Assembly (NCBI GenBank): GCA_036501085.1
Contig: DASYAZ010000050.1
Coordinates: 1 to 20,414 of the forward strand
From: GCA-003244245 sp036501085
Lineage (GTDB): Bacteria; Actinomycetota; Actinomycetes; Mycobacteriales; Pseudonocardiaceae
Length of the DNA: 20,414 bases
Reading direction: 5' to 3'
Shown one piece after another: positions 1 to 6,659 of the stretch. The translations under genes and the position numbers were made by a program. How positions within the stretch are numbered: position 1 is the stretch's first letter; each line of letters begins with the position of its first letter. Below the pieces are notes generated by a model, which saw only the letters and a list, made by a program, of their open reading frames with translations, had not been told where the DNA came from and searched no databases.

Positions 1-1
1 C

Positions 2-130
2 GAGCTGGCCCAGGCGCAGTCGGTGGCCGAGCAGGCCGCTGCGGCCGTGCACGCCTCCTACCGCCGCGACCTGGTGCCCGTGCGCCCCGACACCGAAACA
101 GCCCTCGTCATCTGGCGCCCCCGTAGGTAG
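2..130 (+). CDS. 3' end of an unidentified protein (partial)
   Basis: An open frame enters from the left edge and stops at TAG 128-130, giving the last 42 codons of a protein. The visible tail is Ala-rich and helical, followed by a short segment ending in TALVIWRPRR. Codon usage has the strong third-position GC of its neighbours, so it is probably a real gene end. No motif allows a family assignment. It converges on the flavohemoglobin gene that ends at 271, and its stop codon lies inside the left arm of the inverted repeat that fills the gap. Confidence 0.5.
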   Translation, partial: ELAQAQSVAEQAAAAVHASYRRDLVPVRPDTETALVIWRPRR

Positions 131-268
131 CTCTTCAAGTACCGCCAACCCGGGCTGTAGCTGCTCTCAACTGCTGCCAACCCTCCGGGGCCTGGCTGGC
201 GACGACGGCGGGGTTGGTAGCTGTCTAAGATGATCAACTCAGGGGTTGGTAGCCCTTGAAGAGCTACC
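126..268. repeat. Nested inverted repeat between convergent genes
   Basis: GGTAGCTCTTCAAG at 126-139 is exactly complementary to CTTGAAGAGCTACC at 255-268. After five unpaired positions the match resumes for 7 bp (CCAACCC 145-151 against GGGTTGG 243-249). A second, inner pair of the same heptamer lies at 177-183 and 211-217, so the arms nest. The element sits where two genes converge and could act as a bidirectional terminator with a branched fold, or be a decayed palindromic repeat. There is no T-tract. Confidence 0.5.
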
Positions 269-270
269 GA

Positions 271-1449
271 CTAGTCGAGGGTGAACGGGTCGTAGGTGAT
301 CCGGTCCAGCGGGGTGCCGGCGACGAGCATCCGGGAGACGGTGGCCCTGATCATCGCCGGGGAACCGCAGACCAGCACGTCGCGGTCCGCCCAGGCGCCG
401 AAGCGGGTGACCACGTCGGCCAGCGTCCCGTGCTCTATCCCGGGCATCCTCGGGTGCGACTCGACGACCGGGATCACCGTCAGCCACGGGTTCGTGGTGG
501 TCATGGCGATGAGGACGTCGAGATCATGAAGGTCGGCCCGGGTCCGGCCACCCGCGAACATCGTCACCGGCGGGTTCTCCCCCCACTGGCTGAGTTCCTC
601 GATGATGGCCCGCATGGGAGCCGTGCCGGTGCCGCCGGCGACCATCACCACGCCCCGGCTGGACTCCCGGTCCACCGTCATCAGGCCCATCGGTGCACCG
701 ATCCGCCAGGTGTCACCGACCTGGGTGTGCCCGACGATCGACCGGCTCACCGAACCACCCGGCACGGCGCGGACGTGGAACTCGATCGATCCGTCCGGCC
801 GGGGGGTGTTCGCGGGGGACAGGTAGCGCCACTGGCGGGGCCGCTGGGGTACCTCCACGCTGACGTACTGCCCGGCCCGGTAGGGCACGGGCCGCTCCGG
901 GGTCACCCGAACCACGGCCAGGTCCCAGGTCAGCCGGTGGTGGTCGATCACCCGAGCGGTCCACCACGCGGGGGCGAGATCGGCGTCGGCTGCTTCCTGC
1001 ATCGTCTTGGCTATCAAGCCGTAGGCGTCCAGCCAGGCCCGCTCCACCTGTGGAGTCCAGCTGGGGCCGGCGAACTGCCGCAGCGCGGTCACCAGAGCGG
1101 TGCCCATGGCGTTGTAGTGCTGCGCCAGCACTCCGAACTTGCGGTGGTCGCGGCCCAGCTGGCGCAGGAAGGGCACCAGTTCCTCGGGCCGGTCGAAATT
1201 CTGCACAATATGGACCAAAGCACGCAGGAACCGGCTGCGCTGCACCTCCATGTTCGCCCCGAACAGCTCTCGAGTATCCGGAGCGATCGCAAACAACATT
1301 GCGTAGAAGAACTGGGTGAACTCCGCGCTGCGTGGGGCGACCCTGGCGTAACTGTCCCTGATCAGCCGGACCATGAACACGGCCGCATCCGTACGAGGAG
1401 GTGGGCGGCCGGGTAGTGGAACCGAGCTCCGCACGGCATCGGCTGTCAT
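271..1449 (-). CDS. Flavohemoglobin-like globin/FAD/NAD(P)H oxidoreductase
   Basis: The 392-residue protein has the three-domain flavohemoglobin order: globin (about 25-155), FAD-binding barrel (about 162-265) and NAD-binding domain (about 268-390). In the globin part F63 fits the CD1 Phe, Q70 the distal E7 Gln, and H102 the proximal haem ligand. The flavin site reads WRYLSPAN (207-214), whereas Hmp has an RxYS-type sequence. This variant resembles what I recall of actinobacterial type II flavohemoglobins such as Rv0385. The NAD site shows AGGTGTAP (271-278) and VCGSP (360-364). Classical Hmp enzymes are cytoplasmic NO dioxygenases, but the type II group may have another electron donor or substrate. 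The first 25 residues are a non-conserved extension, so M26 is a possible alternative start. No good Shine-Dalgarno is seen at the chosen ATG. The gene is divergent from clpB. Confidence 0.85.
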   Translation of the reverse strand: MTADAVRSSVPLPGRPPPRTDAAVFMVRLIRDSYARVAPRSAEFTQFFYAMLFAIAPDTRELFGANMEVQRSRFLRALVHIVQNFDRPEELVPFLRQLGRDHRKFGVLAQHYNAMGTALVTALRQFAGPSWTPQVERAWLDAYGLIAKTMQEAADADLAPAWWTARVIDHHRLTWDLAVVRVTPERPVPYRAGQYVSVEVPQRPRQWRYLSPANTPRPDGSIEFHVRAVPGGSVSRSIVGHTQVGDTWRIGAPMGLMTVDRESSRGVVMVAGGTGTAPMRAIIEELSQWGENPPVTMFAGGRTRADLHDLDVLIAMTTTNPWLTVIPVVESHPRMPGIEHGTLADVVTRFGAWADRDVLVCGSPAMIRATVSRMLVAGTPLDRITYDPFTLD

Positions 1450-1727
1450 GATCCGGGAGCGTTTTCTCCAGGGTGGATGGCAAGCGGGTGGGCCCGTCGC
1501 GGGCGATGCGAGTTCCCTGTGGGCTTCGGCACCCTACCCTTACGCAGTCCGGCCTCCCTCCGATCCCTCCTTCGGAGATAGGTGTATGACTGTGCGTCGA
1601 AAAATGTGCTGATTTGGTACTCCAACGATGAACTTCGGTGGAGAGATCGTATGGCACGGTGCAGACGGCCGCTACAAAACCGGCGCAGACACTCCGAGTG
1701 ACGCTCGACTACGGCAAGAGATCCTAG

Positions 1728-1748
1728 ATTGAGTGGAACAGGCTCAAC
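1728..1748. promoter_or_regulatory. HAIR-like HspR operator upstream of clpB
   Basis: TTGAG at 1729-1733 and CTCAA at 1743-1747 are separated by nine bases. This is the exact geometry of the HspR-associated inverted repeat, CTTGAGT-N7-ACTCAAG. The outer bases deviate (A for C on the left, C for G on the right, and G for A before CTCAA). It lies 11 bp upstream of the probable clpB -35 box, where a repressor could block RNA polymerase. HspR control of clpB is established in Streptomyces and mycobacteria; here it is inferred from position and sequence. Confidence 0.7.
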
Positions 1749-1758
1749 TTTTCTCACG

Positions 1759-1787
1759 TTGAACCTGGCAGACGGTAGACATACAGT
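1759..1787 (+). promoter_or_regulatory. Probable clpB promoter, TTGAAC-N17-TACAGT
   Basis: A -35 hexamer TTGAAC (1759-1764) and a -10 hexamer TACAGT (1782-1787) are separated by the ideal 17 bp. This is the best sigma-70-like pair near clpB. The start of transcription would fall near 1794, giving a leader of about 14 bases. The Shine-Dalgarno GGAGGG (1790-1795) would then lie at the very 5' end, so the real start could be one or two bases earlier. The -35 also forms the right half of an inverted repeat, TCAAC (1744-1748) with GTTGA (1758-1762), which overlaps the HAIR element. Confidence 0.6.
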
Positions 1788-1807
1788 GCGGAGGGAACGC
1801 TTCCAGG

Positions 1808-4414
1808 ATGGATTCCTTCAACCCCACGACCAAGACGCAGAGCGCGATCTCGTCAGCGGTGCAGGCCGCTTCGATGGCAGGCAACCCCGATGTGACGCCG
1901 GCGCATCTGCTGGGCGCCCTGCTGGCTCAGGCTGATGGGATCACCGCACCGCTGCTGGCCGCGGTGGGTGCGGACGCGGCCGCGGTGCGGAGCGAGCTGG
2001 ATGCCGTCATCGGGCGGCTGCCCTCGGCGACCGGTTCCACGGTGGCCGCACCGATGTTCGACCGGCATGCGCTCGAGGCGTTCGGGCACGCCCAGAAGCT
2101 GGCGACCGAGATGGGCGACTCCTATGTCTCCACCGAGCACCTGCTGGTCGGGCTGGCCTCGCTGACCGGCACTGCGGTCGGGCAGCTGCTGCGCCGGCAC
2201 GGGGCCACTCCGGAGGCGCTCAAGGACGCGTTCCAATCCGTCCGGGGCTCGGCGCGGGTCACCAGTCCGGAGCCCGAGGACACCTACCAGGCGCTGGAGA
2301 AGTACGGCCTGGACCTCACCGAGCGGGCCCGCGCCGGCGAGCTGGACCCGGTGATCGGTCGGGACGCCGAGATCCGCCGGGTGGTCCAGGTGCTGTCCCG
2401 GCGGACCAAGAACAACCCGGTCCTGATCGGCGAGCCCGGCGTGGGCAAGACCGCGATCGTCGAGGGCCTCGCCCAGCGCATCGTCGCCGGCGACGTGCCG
2501 GAGTCGCTGCGCGGCAAGCGGGTCGTCGCGCTGGACCTCGGCTCGATGGTGGCCGGCGCCAAGTACCGCGGCGAGTTCGAGGAGCGGCTCAAGGCCGTCC
2601 TCAAGGAGATCACCGACTCGGCCGGGCAGGTCATCACCTTCATCGACGAGCTGCACACCGTAGTGGGTGCGGGGGCCGCCGGAAACGGTGCTGGATCTTC
2701 CCTCGATGCCGGCAACATGATCAAACCGATGCTGGCTCGTGGTGAGCTGCGGATGGTCGGCGCCACCACGCTGGATGAGTACCGCCAGCACATCGAGAAG
2801 GACCCCGCCCTGGAGCGGCGTTTCCAGCAGGTCCTCGTCGGTGAGCCCACCGTCGAGGACACCATTGGCATCCTGCGCGGCCTCAAGGAGCGCTACGAGG
2901 TGCACCACGGCGTGCGGATCACCGACGCCGCGCTGGTGGCCGCCGCGGCCCTGTCCGACCGCTACATCACCGCGCGGTTCCTCCCGGACAAGGCGATCGA
3001 CCTGGTCGACGAGGCGGCCTCGCGGTTGCGCATGGAGATCGACTCGCGGCCGGTGGAGATCGACGAGGTGGAGCGCGCGGTGCGCCGCCTGGAGATCGAG
3101 GAGATGGCGCTGGAGAAGGAGTCCGACCCGGCCTCGGTGCAGCGCCTCGCCGCGTTACGCGCCGAGCTGGCCGACCGCCGGGAGCGCCTCGCCGAGCTGA
3201 CCGCCCGCTGGCAGAACGAGAAGGGCGCCATCGAGGCCACCCGGGAGCTCAAGGAGCAGCTGGAGCAGATGCGCGGGGAGTCCGAGCGGGCCGAGCGGGA
3301 CGGTGATCTCGGGCGGGCCGCCGAACTGCGCTACGGCAAGATCCCGGCGCTGGAGAAGCAGCTCGCCGAGGCCGACGCGTCGGCGCGGGACCCGCAGGTG
3401 ATGCTCAAGGAAGAGGTCGGCCCGGACGATGTCGCTGACGTCGTGTCCGCCTGGACCGGGATCCCGGCCGGGCGGTTGATGGAGGGCGAGACCGCCAAGC
3501 TGCTCCGGATGGAGGACGCGCTCAGCGCGCGGGTGGTCGGCCAGGCCGAGGCGGTGCGCGCGGTCTCTGCCGCGGTGCGGCGAGCCCGCGCCGGCGTCGC
3601 CGACCCGGACCGGCCCACCGGCTCGTTCCTGTTCCTCGGGCCCACCGGCGTCGGCAAGACCGAGCTGGCCAAGACGCTGGCGGAGTTCCTGTTCGACGAC
3701 GAGCGCGCCATGGTGCGCATCGACATGAGCGAGTACGCCGAGAAGCACTCGGTGGCCAGGCTGGTCGGTGCCCCGCCCGGATACGTCGGCTACGACCAGG
3801 GCGGGCAGCTCACCGAGGCGGTCCGGCGGCGGCCCTACACCGTGGTGCTGCTCGACGAGGTGGAGAAGGCGCACTCCGACGTCTTCGACGTGCTGCTGCA
3901 GGTGCTCGACGACGGGCGGCTCACCGACGGCCAGGGCCGCACCGTGGACTTCCGCAACACCATCCTGGTGCTCACCGCCAACCTGGGCTCGGCGGTGCTG
4001 GCCGACCCCACGCTCGATGAGCGGCAGCGCACCGCTGCCGTGCTCGGCATCGTGCGCAGGCACTTCAAGCCGGAGTTCCTCAACCGGCTGGACGATCTGG
4101 TGATCTTCCACGGGCTGTCCACCGAGGAGCTGACCTCCATCGTGGAGATCCAGCTCCGGCAGCTCTCCCGCAGGTTGGCGGTCCGGCGCCTGCGGCTCGA
4201 CGTCACCGATGCGGCCAAGGAATGGCTGGCGATGGGTGGTTTCGACCCGCTCTACGGGGCGCGCCCGCTGCGCCGGCTGGTGCAGTCGGCGATCGGTGAC
4301 CAGCTCGCCCACGCCCTGCTGGCCGGTGACATCTCCGATGGCGACACCGTCCGCGTCGACCTAGACGACAGCGCGGGAGGCGGCACCGGCGCCCTCACCG
4401 TCACCCGCGCCTGA
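1808..4414 (+). CDS. clpB: ATP-dependent disaggregase chaperone ClpB
   Basis: The 868-residue protein is full length for ClpB, the cytoplasmic AAA+ hexamer that extracts polypeptides from aggregates together with DnaK/DnaJ/GrpE. The Clp N domain spans about 1-145. The first AAA+ domain carries Walker A GEPGVGKT (208-215) and Walker B ITFIDELHT. A long coiled-coil middle domain (about 395-525) separates it from the second AAA+ domain, with Walker A GPTGVGKT (611-618) and Walker B VVLLDEVEK. The C-terminal small domain contains GARPLRR. The middle domain rules out ClpA and ClpX. The start ATG follows GGAGGG at 1790-1795. A HAIR-type operator upstream implies heat-shock repression by HspR. The sequence turns variable (AGNGAGSS) where homologues have AAGGGAEG, just after the first Walker B. 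Confidence 0.97.
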   Translation: MDSFNPTTKTQSAISSAVQAASMAGNPDVTPAHLLGALLAQADGITAPLLAAVGADAAAVRSELDAVIGRLPSATGSTVAAPMFDRHALEAFGHAQKLATEMGDSYVSTEHLLVGLASLTGTAVGQLLRRHGATPEALKDAFQSVRGSARVTSPEPEDTYQALEKYGLDLTERARAGELDPVIGRDAEIRRVVQVLSRRTKNNPVLIGEPGVGKTAIVEGLAQRIVAGDVPESLRGKRVVALDLGSMVAGAKYRGEFEERLKAVLKEITDSAGQVITFIDELHTVVGAGAAGNGAGSSLDAGNMIKPMLARGELRMVGATTLDEYRQHIEKDPALERRFQQVLVGEPTVEDTIGILRGLKERYEVHHGVRITDAALVAAAALSDRYITARFLPDKAIDLVDEAASRLRMEIDSRPVEIDEVERAVRRLEIEEMALEKESDPASVQRLAALRAELADRRERLAELTARWQNEKGAIEATRELKEQLEQMRGESERAERDGDLGRAAELRYGKIPALEKQLAEADASARDPQVMLKEEVGPDDVADVVSAWTGIPAGRLMEGETAKLLRMEDALSARVVGQAEAVRAVSAAVRRARAGVADPDRPTGSFLFLGPTGVGKTELAKTLAEFLFDDERAMVRIDMSEYAEKHSVARLVGAPPGYVGYDQGGQLTEAVRRRPYTVVLLDEVEKAHSDVFDVLLQVLDDGRLTDGQGRTVDFRNTILVLTANLGSAVLADPTLDERQRTAAVLGIVRRHFKPEFLNRLDDLVIFHGLSTEELTSIVEIQLRQLSRRLAVRRLRLDVTDAAKEWLAMGGFDPLYGARPLRRLVQSAIGDQLAHALLAGDISDGDTVRVDLDDSAGGGTGALTVTRA

Positions 4415-4436
4415 CGCCCCCTCCCCGCCCCCCGCT

Positions 4437-4500
4437 CCCGACATGGAGACATATCGGGGTCAGCAGGGCCCGGTCCACCCCGATATGTCTCCATGTCGGG
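4437..4500. terminator. Perfect 23-bp hairpin after clpB (palindromic repeat, copy 1)
   Basis: The arm at 4437-4459, which contains GACATGGAGACATATCGG, pairs perfectly over 23 bp with 4478-4500 across an 18-base loop. It starts 22 bases after the clpB stop and ends before the promoter of the next gene, so it is well placed as a terminator. There is no T-tract, which is common in actinobacteria. The same arm sequence recurs after serS (16762-16825), so this is a dispersed element rather than a one-off terminator. Confidence 0.8.
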
Positions 4501-4556
4501 GTGGATCTTGTCGGGGTGGGCGGCGTGTGCTGACCGGGATCGGCGGGATGGGGACT

Positions 4557-4562
4557 TAGGCT
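4557..4562 (+). promoter_or_regulatory. -10 element TAGGCT of a leaderless start
   Basis: TAGGCT fits TANNNT and ends six bases before the GTG at 4569, so transcription should begin at or next to the start codon. No Shine-Dalgarno is needed, and none is visible. No clear -35 is seen, which is usual for this promoter class in actinobacteria. Confidence 0.5.
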
Positions 4563-4568
4563 CAGCTG

Positions 4569-5363
4569 GTGACTGCTTGGGTGTGGTTCCTGATCGCTGG
4601 ATTGTCGGCCGCCGCCGGTAGCGTGCTGCTGGCGCTGGACCACGGCCGGCGCAGCGCGCACCGGCGGGAACGGCGACGCTGGGCGGGGCTGCGCGGGTGG
4701 CGGTTCGTGCCCGCCGACCCGGAGCTGGCCGATCGCTGGTGCCACGGTGCGATCGCCGACGGTGGGGCCGGACTGGCCAGGAATATCGTGATCGGCAGCC
4801 TGTTCACCCCGCTGGGCCGCCGCGCGGTGCAGATCTTCGATCACGAGCAGGATGGCGAGTTCTCGCACGTGCTGGTCGCCGTGCAGCGCCGCGCCCACGC
4901 CGGGCAGCTGGTGGTGGAGCTGTGGCTGCACGATGAGCCGCTACCTCGGGACCCGGGCCTGGTCATGCTCTGCAACGTCGGCGACCGGGTCGCCATGACC
5001 AATGAGCCGAACCGGGCCAGGCCGTTGGTCACTCCTGAGTTCGCGCTCGCCACCGACGCTGTGGGCGGGGATATCCCGCTCGTCTGGCTGGAACAGGACT
5101 GGGTGCTGGCTGTCGCACCCAGCGGGGTCACGCCCGGCCGGTTGGAGCGGCTGCTCAGAGGGCTGGACGAGTTCGCCGAACTGCTCGACGCTTCCGAGCT
5201 GGATGCCGCCGGCTACGACGCCGGGTTCGAGGAGCCCGACTTCGAGCAGGCCCGGTTCGATCAGACACAGCTCGATCAGACACAGTTCGGCGAGGCCGCT
5301 GAGGACCCCGAGTTCGCCGACCTCTCGGGCTGGGCCAATAACGAGTTCAGCCCCAGACGGTAA
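4569..5363 (+). CDS. Membrane-anchored protein with pentapeptide-like C-terminus
   Basis: The 264-residue protein begins with one transmembrane segment (about 4-23). A basic stretch (HGRRSAHRRERRRW) should stay in the cytoplasm, so the body is probably a cytosolic domain on an N-terminal anchor. The central part (about 45-215) is a conserved-looking alpha/beta domain with no recognised motif. The tail is acidic and has Phe or Leu every fifth residue (F-EQAR-F-DQTQ-L-DQTQ-F), resembling a short pentapeptide repeat. At DNA level a 14-base unit recurs with a 15-base period (5257-5270, 5272-5285). Position next to clpB matches, from memory, the Rv0383c gene beside clpB in M. tuberculosis, annotated as a possible secreted protein. 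The function is unknown. Confidence 0.75.
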   Translation: MTAWVWFLIAGLSAAAGSVLLALDHGRRSAHRRERRRWAGLRGWRFVPADPELADRWCHGAIADGGAGLARNIVIGSLFTPLGRRAVQIFDHEQDGEFSHVLVAVQRRAHAGQLVVELWLHDEPLPRDPGLVMLCNVGDRVAMTNEPNRARPLVTPEFALATDAVGGDIPLVWLEQDWVLAVAPSGVTPGRLERLLRGLDEFAELLDASELDAAGYDAGFEEPDFEQARFDQTQLDQTQFGEAAEDPEFADLSGWANNEFSPRR

Positions 5364-5385
5364 CGATTTGATTTCATAGACCGAT

Positions 5386-5410
5386 CCCCCTCATGCCATG
5401 CATGCGGGGG
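5386..5410 (+). promoter_or_regulatory. Hairpin covering the ribosome-binding site of the DUF418 gene
   Basis: CCCCCTCATG (5386-5395) and CATGCGGGGG (5401-5410) can pair over nine of ten positions with a five-base loop. The right arm includes most of the G-rich Shine-Dalgarno for the ATG at 5418. It could hold back translation of the membrane protein or simply be the terminator of the gene before. The evidence is structural only. Confidence 0.3.
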
Positions 5411-5417
5411 GAGGGTC

Positions 5418-6659
5418 ATGGCTGGGTCCGATGCTGCCGACGTGCGCCCGGTCGGCGCGATAGCGGTATCGGCGCGCTCGCTCGCGCCGGATCTCGCACG
5501 AGGCGCGATGCTGCTGCTGATCGCGCTGGCGAATGTCTGCCTGTACCAGTACGGCAGTCTCGCTCTCGGCGAGGGCATCTGGGAGCACGGCCTCCAGCTG
5601 GCGGACAAGGTGATCCTGCTGCTGGAGACGATCCTCGTGCGGGACCGGGCATACCCGATGTATGCCCTGCTCTTCGGCTACGGCATCGTCCAGTTGCTGC
5701 GGCGGCACACCAGCAGGGGGATCGACGAGGCCACGGTCCGAAAGCTCGTCCGCCGGCGAGGGTGGTGGATGCTGCTGATCGGTTTCGGCCATGCCCTGCT
5801 GCTGTTCTGCGGGGACATCATCGGCGCTTACGGATTACTGGCCGTCCTGCTGGTCGAGGTGTTCTTCCGGGCCTCCGACCGGACACTGTTGATCACCAGC
5901 GCGTTGTGGGTGGTACCGATCGCGCTGTTCCGCGGGCTGGAGCACCGGGTGAGCCCGTTGCACGAGAAGGCCAGTGCCACCACCGACGTGGCGCACGCAG
6001 CCGCGGTCCGGGCGCTGCAGTGGGTGGAGGGCAGCGTCGTCGGCTCGGTGTTCATGCTGGTGCCCGCCGTGCTGATCGGGGTCTGGGCGTCGCGGCGGCG
6101 GCTGCTCGACGAGCCGGAACGGCACCGGTGGTTCCTGCAGCGCGTCGCGGTGCTCGGCCTGGGCCTGACCGCCCTGGGGGGCCTGCCGTGGGCCCTGGTC
6201 CGGGCGACGTGGTGGACGCCCCCTTCGGCTGCGATGTCCCTGCTCGCCGGTGGAGCCCACACGTACTCCGGCTATGCCGGCGGAGCGGGTTACGCCGCGG
6301 TCGCCGGGCTCATCGCGATCCGCGTTCAGGCGCGCAACCGGCTGCGGGAGCGCCAACCCGGAATGGTGATCAGCGCGCTGGCGGCCTGCGGGCAGCGCTC
6401 GATGACGTGCTACCTGCTGCAGTCGGTCGTGTTCGTGGCGGTGCTGGCGGCTTACGGCGGGGGCCTCGGTAACCGGTTCGGGCTCATCGAGATGGCTGTC
6501 CTGGCCACCGTGACGTGGGTGCTGACCGTCGTGCTGGCCTACGGGATGGCCTGTTGCGATTACCGGGGTCCCGCTGAGGTGCTGCTGCGCCGGCTCACCT
6601 ACCGGGCCCTGGCGCCGAAACCCCAGCGCGACCTGGCCGCCACGCCGAGCGCGATCTAG
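5418..6659 (+). CDS. DUF418 (YeiB-like) polytopic membrane protein
   Basis: The 413-residue integral membrane protein has about eight to ten hydrophobic helices. Family hallmarks are the N-terminal R-x4-D-L-x-RG stretch leading into the first helix (residues about 20-46), the conserved segment around RAYPMYALLFGYG, and the C-terminal DUF418 block beginning GQRSMTCYLLQS. DUF418 proteins are common in bacteria, and some are thought to act in envelope or transport processes; no reaction is established. The ATG follows GGGGGGAGGG at 5405-5414. The gene converges on the luciferase-like gene: both stop codons lie in the tetranucleotide CTAG at 6656-6659, leaving no room for a terminator between them. 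Confidence 0.85.
   Translation: MAGSDAADVRPVGAIAVSARSLAPDLARGAMLLLIALANVCLYQYGSLALGEGIWEHGLQLADKVILLLETILVRDRAYPMYALLFGYGIVQLLRRHTSRGIDEATVRKLVRRRGWWMLLIGFGHALLLFCGDIIGAYGLLAVLLVEVFFRASDRTLLITSALWVVPIALFRGLEHRVSPLHEKASATTDVAHAAAVRALQWVEGSVVGSVFMLVPAVLIGVWASRRRLLDEPERHRWFLQRVAVLGLGLTALGGLPWALVRATWWTPPSAAMSLLAGGAHTYSGYAGGAGYAAVAGLIAIRVQARNRLRERQPGMVISALAACGQRSMTCYLLQSVVFVAVLAAYGGGLGNRFGLIEMAVLATVTWVLTVVLAYGMACCDYRGPAEVLLRRLTYRALAPKPQRDLAATPSAI

Larger units (their letters stand above)
1450..1807. other. 358-bp divergent intergenic region (flavohemoglobin / clpB)
   Basis: This gap must hold promoters for both flanking genes. The clpB side contains a HAIR-like operator and a good -35/-10 pair, listed separately. 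The flavohemoglobin side has no convincing promoter. It has two short imperfect hairpins: CTCCGA/TCGGAG at 1558-1563 and 1572-1577, and a 9-bp arm pair with one mismatch at 1620-1628 and 1635-1643. No RNA gene is seen and no NsrR-type site could be supported. Confidence 0.5.

Noticed and set aside
256..1416. Long plus-strand open frame of 386 codons opposite the flavohemoglobin gene
   Set aside because: It is the antisense shadow of a clearly conserved protein; its translation is rich in Pro, His, Arg and Gly with no motif.
1450..1620. NO-responsive (NsrR-type) operator before the flavohemoglobin
   Set aside because: No inverted repeat matching known NsrR sites could be supported by eye.
1628..1732. 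34-codon open frame starting MNFGGEIVWHG before clpB
   Set aside because: No ribosome-binding site, no leaderless -10, and it ends inside the HAIR operator; no recognised family.
1853..2908. 351-codon minus-strand frame within clpB
   Set aside because: Antisense of ClpB; open only because of high GC third positions.
3155..4312. 385-codon minus-strand frame within clpB
   Set aside because: Same reason; the translation has low-complexity composition and no domain.
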